A stretch of DNA of 64,000 nt from Mixta sp. Marseille-Q2659. Lineage in GTDB: Bacteria; Pseudomonadota; Gammaproteobacteria; Enterobacterales; Enterobacteriaceae. The position numbers and the translations under genes were made by a program. Of the stretch, positions 8,119 to 17,122 are shown in pieces. The notes beneath the pieces were generated by a model. That model searched no databases, was not told the DNA's origin, and saw only the letters and a program-made list of their open reading frames with translations. Numbering within the stretch: the stretch's first letter is position 1; each line of letters opens with the position of its first letter. The stretch is from contig NZ_CALNWY010000002.1 in assembly GCF_940807255.1 (NCBI RefSeq), forward strand, positions 62,001 to 126,000. The letters run 5' to 3'.

Positions 8119-8397
8119 TTACTCCATCCCGCCTGGTTTCTTACTCTCCCGCTGCTCCGCCGGATGCGTACTGGCATGCACCGCCTGAAGCGCCTTTATG
8201 CTCACCTGTGTGTAGAGCTGCGTACTCTCCACGCTCCTGTGTCCCAGCATCGCCTGTATCCACCGCAGGTCCGCGCCGTTCTTCAGCATCTGCGTCACCA
8301 TCGCGTGGCGGAACAGGTAACAGCTTCCACTGTCGATGCCCGCCGCTCTCAGATACGGCCCCCGTACAGCTGCAACACCCGGCCACGCGCTGCCGGA
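8119..8397 (-). pseudogene. Tyrosine recombinase (XerC/D-like), C-terminal fragment
   Basis: About 90 codons encode the catalytic C-terminus of a tyrosine recombinase: YLRAAGID, LFRHAMVTQML (box II His-x-x-Arg), then MLGHRSVESTQLYTQVSI with the second His and the nucleophilic Tyr. The N-terminal DNA-binding part and the first catalytic Arg region are gone. In-frame stops lie at 8398-8400 and 8407-8409, the latter being the stop of the truncated tpsA. Recombinases ending this way are common beside plasmid replicons, which agrees with the neighbouring toxin-antitoxin pair. The fragment cannot make an active enzyme. Confidence 0.85.
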
Positions 8398-8406
8398 TCA
8401 TGACTC

Positions 8407-11400
8407 TCAGACCAGCCCATAACCGGCACCCCGGAAGTGGTCCTGACGGGTGGTTTCACGCAGCACGCCCAGCCCGGTCAGGCGGGCACGTAACGCTTTT
8501 CCTTTCTTCGCATTCGGCGACAACCCCGCCGTTACTCCTGTAACCCCAGCGCTAATATTAGTATTGCTAATATTGTTGCTGAAATTTGCCGTAATATTCC
8601 CTGCCGCCTGAATAACGCCACGGTAAACATTGCCGCTGCCGACCGTTTCATAGGTAAAAGGCCCATCAAGCGTATAGAGTATGCTTTTACTTTTAGGCGA
8701 GCCTCCGGCACCTGAAGAAGGCCTGGCTGGGTTTATCGCTCCCACACCGTAACGATAGGTGCCATATTTTGTTGTCGTGCCTTCTGTCCAGGTTTTGTTA
8801 TTAAGATCGCTGCCTGACAGGGCAATATTACGTTCAGCTAAAATCGACGAAGCGAAATTTTCCAGATTATTAACCTGACCATTTATATCGCGTCCGGATG
8901 AAATACGAGATTGATTGCCACCAGGATTGACGGTAACGGTGGTTACGCTTATTGGAACTTTCTGTACATCCGCCCGCGAATAAGGGGCGTAATGGGGAAT
9001 TTTTTCAGACCACCAGTCGCCATGGCCATGGTGCATTGGGCCTTCGGTATAGTAAATGCCATAGCTTCCTGCTGGCAGCCATGATACGGGAATGCCGATG
9101 CTCGTTTCGCCGGTTGCCCAAGCCGGTATAGATGAGGTAGAGACCTGCTCATTCGCACTAAACCCCGCCCGCTCATTCAATAAATGCCCGGTTTTAACCG
9201 AAATATCGCCGTTCTGCGTCTCAATATTGCCGGAGCTATTTATCACCTCGGCATTGGCATTGCCTGCCGCATCGCGCTGCATCCACAGACTGTTACCTGC
9301 CAGCATATCGCCCTGCTGGTTTTTAATGCTGTTCGCGTAGAGGTAGAGATTATTTGCCGCATAAAGCAGCGCGGTATTAATAATGCTGCCCGGCGCGTTA
9401 AGCGTCAGATTGCCGAGCGTACCGGTAAAGCCATCCAGCGTGATATCACTGCGACTGGTAAGAGCAATATTGCCGCCGCCCTGAAGCGTACCGCTGCCGT
9501 TCATCGCAATACGGTTGCCGCTTAGCGTACTGTCGCCGCTGCCGCTGGTAAGCTGGCCATTATTGGACAGATTGCCGCCCGCGCCGACCGTCAGCGCCTG
9601 GCCCTGCATGGTGCCCTGGTTTTCCAGCGCGCCGTTGCTGTTGACGCTCAGGCGGTTGCCTGCAGCCAGCGTCCCCTTATTGGTAAAGCTATTGATTAGC
9701 TTCAGCGAGGCATCGCCCAGAGCGACAACCTGGCCCAGCTGATCGAAGCCGTTGCTGCTTAAGACCATGTTGCCGCCGCTAAACAGCTTGCCTGCCGCCT
9801 GTTGATTGATCTGGGTAGCGGTCACGTTCAGCTGATTATTGCCTAATAAGGTGCCGCTGTTGGTCAATTGCTGATAATTAACCGTGAGATTATTGCCCTG
9901 CGCGCTGCCCTGATTATTAAATCCATTGCCGGTCAGCGTGCCCTGCTGCTGCGCCAGCAATGTCCCGCTGTTGCTGCCGTTGGTGGCGTTGAGAATTAGC
10001 TGTGTTGCCTGTAGCCAGCCGGTGTTGGTCAACTGCGGCGTGGTTAATGTCAGGGTATCGCCGGACAGCAGCTTGCCAGCGTTATTCGTCAGTCCGGTAG
10101 TTTTAATGCCGGTGGTTCCGCCGCCCTGAATCAGGCCGTAGTTGTAGAGTTCCGGCGCGGTGAGCGTCAGCCCGTTCTGGCTGATAAGCGTGCCGCTGGC
10201 GGCGTTCGTCAGGCGCCCGTTCAGCGTCAGCAGCAGGTTTTTATCGCCCTGTATCCGTCCGCTGTTGTCCAGCGCGCCGCTGGTGATTTCCAGCTCGCCG
10301 CCCTGAATACGTCCGGCGTTATTAGTCGATGCGGTTTGCAGATTCAGCTTGCCCGCCGTGAGCAGCGTTTTATCCTGCTGCTGGGTTAACGCGCCATTGA
10401 GTTTAACCGTCAGACCGTCAACGCCGCTGATGTTGCCGCCGTTATTCAGCGTATTGCCGTTCAGCGTCAGGTTCTTAGCTATCCATTCTCCCTGATTGGT
10501 TAACGCCAGCGCCTGCAGCGCCGCCGTACCGTTCGCGGTAATTTTGCTGCCTGCCGTTGAGTCCAGCTTATCTGTAAGCTGCAGTTGCAGGCCGTCGGCG
10601 CTCTGGATTGCGCCGCCGTTAGTCAACCGCTGCGCGTTCAACAGAATTTGCTGCCCCTGCCAGCTGCCGTTGTTAGTGACGACGTCACCATTGATCGTCA
10701 GCGCCCCCTGCGTCAGCAGCGAGCCGCCGTTGTTATTGATCAGCTGGCGTGCGGAAGCTGCGGCCATTAGCATGATGCGTCCCGCCGCCTGCGGCAAAGC
10801 GCCTAACGTTAGCGCCTGCAACCCAATCAGGCTGCCCTGATTCACCACTTTTGCTGGTGCGATCGCCAGCGTTTTACCCTGCACCGATCCGCTGTTGTCT
10901 AACCTGTCGCCAGTTAGCGTCATCGCGCCTGCGCTCAGCAGATCGCCCTGATTGATCAGCGTCTGCGCCTGAATTTGCGCGTCGCCCTGGCTTAACAGGC
11001 CGCCGTTATTAACCAGCTGCCCGGCGACACTGGTGGTCAGCTCGCTATTGCCCAGCAGCGATCCCTGATGTCGCCAGTCGTTAGCGGTTACCTGCGCCTG
11101 CTCGCCTTGCAGTGTGCCATCGGTGATCAGCTGTTCGCCGGTCAGCGACAGCAGCCCGCCGGATAGCGTGCGGCTGCCTGCGGTGCTGCTCAGGCTGTCG
11201 CCCTGCGCATCGAGCAGAGAACTTCCCTGCCATAATCCCCCGTTATTCAGCGTCTGACCGCGTAACATCAGGCTGTCGGCCATAATTTTTCCGCTGTTCA
11301 GCAGGCTGCTGGCGGTCAGGCTGCCGTTGCCCTGGCTCAGCATCTTGCCACTGTTATTCAGCTCATCGCGTACGCTGCCGGTTAGCGTCTCACTAGCGTT

Positions 11401-14304
11401 AATCGTGCCGTGGTTAGCCAGCGAGCCCAGGTTAAAATCGAGCCGTTGGCCCTGCCAGCTACCATCATTACTGATACTGTCGCCATGCAGCGTCAGGTTG
11501 CCGCCGCTCAATAAGCGGCCATTGTTCTGGTTATCCAGCTGCTGCGCCGTGATATCCAGACGATTATCACCCTGCACCACGCCATTATTATGTAACGCGT
11601 CGGCGGTCAGCTTGACATCCTGCGCGACAAGCGTACCGAGGTTATTCAGCGTCTGCGCATTGAGCGTCGCCTGCTGTCGGGCCAGCAGCTCGCCGCTGTT
11701 GCCGAGCGTTTCATCGGCATGCGCAACAACCGCATCCGCCAGTATCCGCCCGCTGTTGCCGAACTGACGCGCAGTAACATCGAGCGCGCCGTTAACCTGC
11801 AGCAAACCGTCGTTATCCAGCCGATCCAGCGTTAACGATAACGGGCTGCCGCTCAGCAATTCACCGTCTTTTTGGTTAGTTAGCTGGCTATTATTCAACG
11901 CCAGCGTGCTGTTGCTCTGTAACAGACCGCTGTTGGTCAGCAGCGGCGCGGTAAGGTTGACCTGATCACCCGCCAGCTTGCCCTGGTTAAAGATCTGTCC
12001 GGCTGATAAGGCGAGCGCTTGCTCGCTTATCAGGCTGCCGACGTTATCGATCCTGTTGTTTACGGTTGCATCCAGCTGTTGAGCGGCGCGAGCGCTGCCA
12101 CCGTTCTGCCAGTTCTCAGCGTTAATCTGCAGGCTGTCCGCCTGTAGCGCCCCCTGGTTATCCAGCTGCGTAGCGGAAACCGCCAGCGAGCCGCCGCTCA
12201 ACAGCTGCCCTGCGGCATGGTTGCTGATAGTGTTGCCGTTCAGCGACAAGCTGTCGTTGCCTTGCAACAGCCCGCTATTGATGAGATCGCCCTGTAAACG
12301 TAACGCCTGCGCCAGCAGCCAGCCGCTGTTATCTGTGCTGTCAGCCTGTAGCTGAATGCCATGCTGACCCAGAATTTTGCCGCTATTATTAAGCGTTGTG
12401 ACCTGAAGATCGGCGTCGTTGCTGCTAAGCGTGTTGCCGCTGTTCTGCCAGTCGTGGGCTTTTAGCGACAGTTTGTCGCCCTGCATTAATCCCTGGTTAT
12501 TAATTGTGTCGTTCTGCAGCGCCAGCGCTCCGCCGCTGAGCAGCGTGCCGTCGTTGTTCAGGCTGTCACCGCTAAGCAACAGTCCGGTGTCGCTTGTAAT
12601 CAGGCCGCTGTTGTTTAAGGTGGGTAAATTAAGCTCGACGTCGTTGGCAGAGGCGATGCTGCCGCCGCTGAGGTTATCCAGCCGATCGGCGGAAAGCGTC
12701 AGGAGGTTGTTGCCCTGGATCAGACCGCTGTTAGTCAATTGCGAAGTACCGAGCGCTAGCTGCGGCGCGCTCAGCGAGCCCCGGTTAAGCAGCTTGCCGC
12801 TGGTCATTTTCAGCGTCTCGCTGCTGGCTATCGCGCCGCCGTTTTCCAGCGTATCGGCAAGGGTTAACTGCGTCGCTCCCTGCGAACTCAACGTGCCGGT
12901 TTGTGTTAACCGATCAGCCTTAATCTCGCTGCGTTTGCCGCTGAGCATTTCGCCGCTGTTGGTTAGCGTGCTGCCTTCTATCGTCAGGCTGTCACCGACC
13001 ATTTTGCCGCTGTTGTTCAGCTTGCTGGCATTAACGAGCTGATCGCCCTTTACCACCAGCGCGCCGCTGTTTTCCACCTGCTGCGCCCTAAGATTAAGCG
13101 TCTTGCCTGCAGTAAGCTGGCCTGCGTTATCAATGCTGTTACGCGCCGTCAGGGCGATGTTTGTCGCGCTATCTGCCGCACTGTTCTTATCGGTTTTAAT
13201 CTCCGCGGCGCGCAGTTGAATATCTTTGCCAGCAGTAAGTTTGCCATTGTTGAGTGCGAGCTGGCCGCTGCCGCTCAGGGCGATGGCGCTATCGCTGACC
13301 AGAGCGCCCGCATTCAGCGTCACGTCCCGTTGAGCGTTAAGCGTTACCGCGCCACCGGCTTTGTGATCGCCGCTCAGCGCAATGCTGTCGCCTTTCGCCG
13401 TCAGCGCGCCGCTGGTCAGGCTGTTTTTCAGCGTCAGCTTGCCGCTGGCATCCAGCACCATATCACCCTGACGCGCGTTCAGATTACCGAGGTTAACGCC
13501 TACGCCTTTTTCGCTGGAAATCAGATGGATACGATTGGCGTACATGCCGCCCAGCGCGCCGGTATCCACCGCCACGCCCGGCGCCGCGCCAGCACCGGCT
13601 ATCGGCGTCACGCTGCCATCCTGCGCAACCCGGTTCGCCCCGGCGATTAGCGTCAGATCTTTGGCGTGAATGGCGGCATTGATTTCAGTGGCGCGCGCGA
13701 TAACAGAGAGCGCATCGCTCTGGCTGGCGTCCAGCCCCTGCCCTTCGACAATGATGCTGCCTTTACTTACCTCCAGCGCCTGCAGATTGCCCTGCGCATC
13801 CAGCGTTGGTTTGCCGGTGGTTAAGGTGGCGTTCGGCGTATTGATAAAACCGCAGCCGTTACAGGTAATTCCGTAAGGGTTAGCGACCATGACGTTGGCC
13901 GCCTTGCCCGCGACTTCGGTGTAGCCCTGGAGCTGGGAGCGATTCGCGCCGGTAACTTCGTTGATAATCGCCTTCGCTTCCTGCCCGGCTTTCAGATTAG
14001 GGTTGTTCTGGATCAGGCCGCCCAGCTGCGTCTGATTAAGCTGGCCAGTGGCGTTGTTGAGGATCAGTCCCTCTTTGCCAACGTTATATTGCTGATACTG
14101 GTTATGCGAGAGGCCAGCCTGGTTCGGCTTGGCGATATTGATCACCGGCACGCCGTTGGCGGCTTTATCCAACTGCGTGCCTTTACCGACCGGCGTAATG
14201 TTGGCCGCCAGCGCGGGCAACAGCGGTTGCCAGGCGATTAATGCGCAAATCAGGTAGCTCAGCAGACGCTGAGAAAGCGGAACGGGCTTGTGCTGATTAT
14301 CCAT
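8407..14304 (-). CDS. TpsA filamentous-haemagglutinin/CdiA-type exoprotein, 3'-truncated
   Basis: Large secreted beta-helical exoprotein of a two-partner secretion system (1965 residues). A signal peptide ends near LPALAA at about residue 34. It is followed by the TPS secretion domain with its hallmark NPNL (about residue 100) and NPYGI (about 143) motifs. A long array of degenerate haemagglutinin repeats (LxNSGxLxSxxxLxLxxxxLxNxG) runs to about residue 1600, then a less repetitive segment. Intact CdiA proteins in this family usually run to 3000 residues or more and end in a toxin domain followed by an immunity gene. Here the frame ends in a short basic tail (RARLTGLGVLRETTRQDHF) immediately before a recombinase fragment. 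The C-terminal toxin and any immunity gene are therefore lost. With tpsB also broken, secretion is unlikely. Confidence 0.88.
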   Translation of the reverse strand: MDNQHKPVPLSQRLLSYLICALIAWQPLLPALAANITPVGKGTQLDKAANGVPVINIAKPNQAGLSHNQYQQYNVGKEGLILNNATGQLNQTQLGGLIQNNPNLKAGQEAKAIINEVTGANRSQLQGYTEVAGKAANVMVANPYGITCNGCGFINTPNATLTTGKPTLDAQGNLQALEVSKGSIIVEGQGLDASQSDALSVIARATEINAAIHAKDLTLIAGANRVAQDGSVTPIAGAGAAPGVAVDTGALGGMYANRIHLISSEKGVGVNLGNLNARQGDMVLDASGKLTLKNSLTSGALTAKGDSIALSGDHKAGGAVTLNAQRDVTLNAGALVSDSAIALSGSGQLALNNGKLTAGKDIQLRAAEIKTDKNSAADSATNIALTARNSIDNAGQLTAGKTLNLRAQQVENSGALVVKGDQLVNASKLNNSGKMVGDSLTIEGSTLTNSGEMLSGKRSEIKADRLTQTGTLSSQGATQLTLADTLENGGAIASSETLKMTSGKLLNRGSLSAPQLALGTSQLTNSGLIQGNNLLTLSADRLDNLSGGSIASANDVELNLPTLNNSGLITSDTGLLLSGDSLNNDGTLLSGGALALQNDTINNQGLMQGDKLSLKAHDWQNSGNTLSSNDADLQVTTLNNSGKILGQHGIQLQADSTDNSGWLLAQALRLQGDLINSGLLQGNDSLSLNGNTISNHAAGQLLSGGSLAVSATQLDNQGALQADSLQINAENWQNGGSARAAQQLDATVNNRIDNVGSLISEQALALSAGQIFNQGKLAGDQVNLTAPLLTNSGLLQSNSTLALNNSQLTNQKDGELLSGSPLSLTLDRLDNDGLLQVNGALDVTARQFGNSGRILADAVVAHADETLGNSGELLARQQATLNAQTLNNLGTLVAQDVKLTADALHNNGVVQGDNRLDITAQQLDNQNNGRLLSGGNLTLHGDSISNDGSWQGQRLDFNLGSLANHGTINASETLTGSVRDELNNSGKMLSQGNGSLTASSLLNSGKIMADSLMLRGQTLNNGGLWQGSSLLDAQGDSLSSTAGSRTLSGGLLSLTGEQLITDGTLQGEQAQVTANDWRHQGSLLGNSELTTSVAGQLVNNGGLLSQGDAQIQAQTLINQGDLLSAGAMTLTGDRLDNSGSVQGKTLAIAPAKVVNQGSLIGLQALTLGALPQAAGRIMLMAAASARQLINNNGGSLLTQGALTINGDVVTNNGSWQGQQILLNAQRLTNGGAIQSADGLQLQLTDKLDSTAGSKITANGTAALQALALTNQGEWIAKNLTLNGNTLNNGGNISGVDGLTVKLNGALTQQQDKTLLTAGKLNLQTASTNNAGRIQGGELEITSGALDNSGRIQGDKNLLLTLNGRLTNAASGTLISQNGLTLTAPELYNYGLIQGGGTTGIKTTGLTNNAGKLLSGDTLTLTTPQLTNTGWLQATQLILNATNGSNSGTLLAQQQGTLTGNGFNNQGSAQGNNLTVNYQQLTNSGTLLGNNQLNVTATQINQQAAGKLFSGGNMVLSSNGFDQLGQVVALGDASLKLINSFTNKGTLAAGNRLSVNSNGALENQGTMQGQALTVGAGGNLSNNGQLTSGSGDSTLSGNRIAMNGSGTLQGGGNIALTSRSDITLDGFTGTLGNLTLNAPGSIINTALLYAANNLYLYANSIKNQQGDMLAGNSLWMQRDAAGNANAEVINSSGNIETQNGDISVKTGHLLNERAGFSANEQVSTSSIPAWATGETSIGIPVSWLPAGSYGIYYTEGPMHHGHGDWWSEKIPHYAPYSRADVQKVPISVTTVTVNPGGNQSRISSGRDINGQVNNLENFASSILAERNIALSGSDLNNKTWTEGTTTKYGTYRYGVGAINPARPSSGAGGSPKSKSILYTLDGPFTYETVGSGNVYRGVIQAAGNITANFSNNISNTNISAGVTGVTAGLSPNAKKGKALRARLTGLGVLRETTRQDHFRGAGYGLV

Positions 14305-15601
14305 AATCCTGGCCTCTTAAATAACGAAAGCTATCCGGTAGTAAAGGCTGAAACGATCTGGCGCCAGCCAGCTGGGATAGCTGACCGGAACGCCAAGCGT
14401 GAACTGGGTAGATACATAGCGGTTGCGCGCGTTAAGCCCGACGGCGCTGCCCCACAGCGTGCCGGACGCCCAGGGATCCTGCGCATCTTTTTGCAGCCAG
14501 CCGCCGTCCAGCGCCAACGTGGCGCTCACCTCGCCGATAACGGGCAGCGTAAACAGACGGTAATTGAGTTCATTGCGCCAGTAGCCGCCGTTGTCGCCGG
14601 AAAGATACTGCTCTTTAAAGCCGCGTACCGAGCTTTCGCCGCCGATCGTCAGGCGCTCGCTGCCGTAAAGCCGGTCCGGCGACCACTGCCCGTAAGCGCT
14701 GGACAGCCACCAGAGATCCTGAGTGATAGGACGCTGAAAACTGGCGTTCAGGCTCCATTTGCGAAACTCCGCCTTCGGCAGATCGCCACGCTTGCCCGCG
14801 TCATGCTCGGCTGCAAACCAGGGCATGCCGCGGCTGAAGGTGGGGTTGAAGGTGGTGACGCCGCCGACAATTTTTTGCGTATGGTTGATACCGAGCTGAA
14901 AGCTGGTCAGGCGGCGACTGCTGCTGCTCAGCAGCGTGTCGTTCAGCCAGTTATGGCTGCTACGCTGGCTTAATCCTGCCATCAGGCCGGTTTTAATATC
15001 GCCGTTGCGAAAAAATACCCAGGAACCGGTCAGCCGATGCGCCTGGCTATCGCCATGCGACAGCCATTTGAAGCCGTTATTGTTGATGGTGCTGCGGTAG
15101 TCGCTCCAACTGTAGCTGTAATCAAGCAGACCATAACCGTAAGGCACGCTGACGCCCGCCTGAAAATTTTGCGCATCGCGCGCGTGAGAAAAAGCGCTGC
15201 TGCGGCCGCCGCCGATAAACCATTGGTCCGCCAGTCCTAACAGATTATTGGCTGTCAGGGAGCCGTTAAGTTGCCCCTGGCCAGTGCTTTTCTGCCCGCT
15301 GTTATCAAAACTTATTGCGCTGGTAAGCGGAAATTCCGGCGTGGCGGTTAAATTAACAATGGAATAGCCGGGATTATCGCCGGGCAATATTTCAATCTGT
15401 ACCGGCGTAGCGCGTAACCGGTTAATTTGCTCCATGCCTTGTTCTATATCGCGCAGGTTAAGCAGCTTGCCGATCAGACCAGGAAACGCCATGTTTAGCT
15501 GGCGCGAGGGGCCGCCTTCCAGACGAATAGCCTGTAGTTTTCCTTCCAGCACGGTAATATGCAGCTCGCCGTCGGCAAGGTTCTGTTCGGTAATAAAAGC
15601 G

Positions 15602-15610
15602 CGGCTGGTA
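15602..15610. repeat. IS1 target-site duplication (left copy; right copy at 16379-16387)
   Basis: The nonamer CGGCTGGTA occurs directly on both sides of the element, the length IS1 typically duplicates. Intact identical copies indicate a simple transposition with no later rearrangement. Confidence 0.97.
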
Positions 15611-15665
15611 GGTAATGCTGCCAACTTACTGATTTAGTGTATGATGGTGATTTTAAGGTGCTTGC

Positions 15666-15941
15666 GTGGCTTCCATTTCCATCAGATGTCCTTCCTGCTC
15701 CGCTACTGAAGGCGTGGTGCGTAACGGCAAAAGCACTGCCGGACATCAGCGCTATCTCTGCTCTCATTGCCGTAAAACATGGCAACTACAGTTCACTTAC
15801 ACCGCCTCTCAGCCCGGTACGCACCAGAAAATCATTGATATGGCCATGAATGGCGTCGGATGTCGCGCCAGTGCACGCATTATGGGCGTTGGCCTCAACA
15901 CGGTTTTACGTCACTTAAAAAACTCAGGCCGCAGTCGGTAA
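15666..15941 (+). CDS. insA: IS1 InsA, transcriptional regulator and transposase N-terminus
   Basis: A 91-residue protein with the zinc-binding CPSC...CSHC ribbon and a helix-turn-helix ([19 protein letters not shown]). InsA alone represses the IS1 promoter. A programmed -1 frameshift on the run of six A and one C at 15917-15923 fuses it to the InsB frame to make active transposase. That slippery sequence is intact here. Confidence 0.96.
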   Translation: MASISIRCPSCSATEGVVRNGKSTAGHQRYLCSHCRKTWQLQFTYTASQPGTHQKIIDMAMNGVGCRASARIMGVGLNTVLRHLKNSGRSR

Positions 15942-16363
15942 CCTCGCGCATACAACCGGGCAGTGATGTGATTGTCTGCGCTGAAATGGACGAACAGTGG
16001 GGCTACGTCGGTGCTAAATCACGTCAGCGCTGGCTGTTTTACGCGTATGACAGGATACGGAGGACGGTTGTGGCGCACGTCTTCGGTGAACGCACTCTGG
16101 CCACACTGGAGCGTCTTCTGAGCCTGCTGTCGGCCTTTGAGGTCGTGGTATGGATGACGGATGGCTGGCCGCTGTACGAATCACACCTGAAGGAAAAGCT
16201 GCACGTTATCAGCAAGCGTTACACTCAGCGCATTGAGCGACATAACCTGAATCTGAGACAACATCTGGCAAGGCTGGGACGGAAGTCACTGTCGTTCTCA
16301 AAATCGGTGGAGCTGCATGACAAGGTCATCGGGCATTATCTGAACATAAAACACTATCAGTAA
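15860..16363 (+). CDS. insB: IS1 InsB, transposase catalytic part
   Basis: The 167-residue frame overlaps the end of insA in the -1 frame and is translated mainly as the InsAB' fusion. It carries the DDE-type catalytic region, including [25 protein letters not shown] and the helical [23 protein letters not shown] segment near the end. It has no stop codons or frameshifts, so the element is probably still mobile. Confidence 0.96.
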   Translation: MSRQCTHYGRWPQHGFTSLKKLRPQSVTSRIQPGSDVIVCAEMDEQWGYVGAKSRQRWLFYAYDRIRRTVVAHVFGERTLATLERLLSLLSAFEVVVWMTDGWPLYESHLKEKLHVISKRYTQRIERHNLNLRQHLARLGRKSLSFSKSVELHDKVIGHYLNIKHYQ

Positions 16364-16764
16364 GTTGGAGTCATTACCCGGCTGGTAATGTAGCCCCGGC
16401 TGATATACCACTGCGAAACATCGCGAATAAGCTGATTAATTTGCGGCATGCCGAGGCAACGGCTGGAATAAGGTGCGGTCAGCCGCTGCTGCTGTTTTTC
16501 ATTAAGCAGCGTGGCCTGTTCAATAATGATGTGATGAATGGTGATGCAAGCGCCTTGCGGTTCGGCGGGCGCCGGACTGGCAGGTAAACGCGTATCTATG
16601 CTGCGCTGTAGTTCTTCGCGCTGCTGCTGGTTTTGATCCAGACGTTGCTGCTGTTCCAGCTGCACCTGATTGCGATCCGCCGGCGAAAGCGGCGCTGCAT
16701 GTGCGTTAAACAGCCCCAGCGCGGCAGCCAGCACTATGACTTTCCCTGTATGTGCCATCATCAT

Positions 16765-17069
16765 AGGTCGATTGTTGAATGAGTTTAATCTTATTTTTGA
16801 TGCAGCGCAGAATACCAGCTAAATAACTAAAGTTTCATGGGAGCAGAAAAAAAACAATTCTTTATTAATTTGAGTTAACGAGAAAAATAGTTCTCCGCTT
16901 AACCCAAATAAATTTATTTATTAACAGATCGTCGTCACATATCTGTTTTCACCGTCGTACTGACCGTTGCTAAAAACGCGCACTGCCACTTTCACTTATC
17001 AGTTCAAATAATATCTACGTTAAACTATTTCAGTTAAATCTTGTGAGGTTGCTATGCAGAAAATAATAA
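16765..17069. other. AT-rich region upstream of tpsB
   Basis: About 300 bases with no ORF of note and a far lower GC content than the flanks. It must contain the minus-strand promoter of the tpsB-tpsA operon. I see no clear operator. The AT-richness fits silencing of transferred DNA by H-NS, which is an inference. Confidence 0.4.
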
Positions 17070-17095
17070 AAAAGCCTGCATAACGCAGGCTTTCT
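17070..17095 (-). terminator. Terminator after the catecholate receptor gene
   Basis: A short hairpin with arms GCCTGC and GCAGGC around ATAAC. On the minus strand a run of T follows, just after the receptor stop codon. Confidence 0.85.
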
Positions 17096-17122
17096 GTTGA
17101 GCTGTAAAGATAGTAGAAAAAA

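Larger units (their letters stand above)
15611..16378 (+). mobile_element. Complete IS1 element (768 bp)
   Basis: The element begins GGTAATGCTGCCAACTTACT and ends with the imperfect inverse GTAAGTTGGAGTCATTACC, the standard IS1 terminal repeats. It is exactly 768 bp, the canonical size, with both insA and insB open. It lies opposite in orientation to the tpsB gene it interrupts. Confidence 0.98.
14317..16764 (-). pseudogene. TpsB outer-membrane transporter (CdiB/ShlB family), split by IS1
   Basis: The N-terminal part (16764 down to 16379) has a signal peptide, a Gln-rich linker and a POTRA domain (GACITIHHIII... ISRGYITSR). The C-terminal part (15610 down to 14317) resumes with AFITEQNLADGELHITVLEG and completes the POTRA region and the 16-strand barrel, ending in the aromatic-rich strand LYYRIAFVI. 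Removing the IS1 and one copy of the 9-bp target duplication restores an uninterrupted frame of 556 codons, a normal length for the family. The insertion is thus the only visible lesion. The tpsA start lies 12 bases after the stop, so the two formed a tpsB-tpsA operon. Residual expression of either piece could not build a pore. Confidence 0.92.

Noticed and set aside
12419..13042. Long plus-strand open frames antisense to tpsA (also near 9092-9525, 11327-11767 and 13216-13876).
   Set aside because: They arise from the biased, repetitive codons of the haemagglutinin repeats on the other strand and have no ribosome sites or family features.
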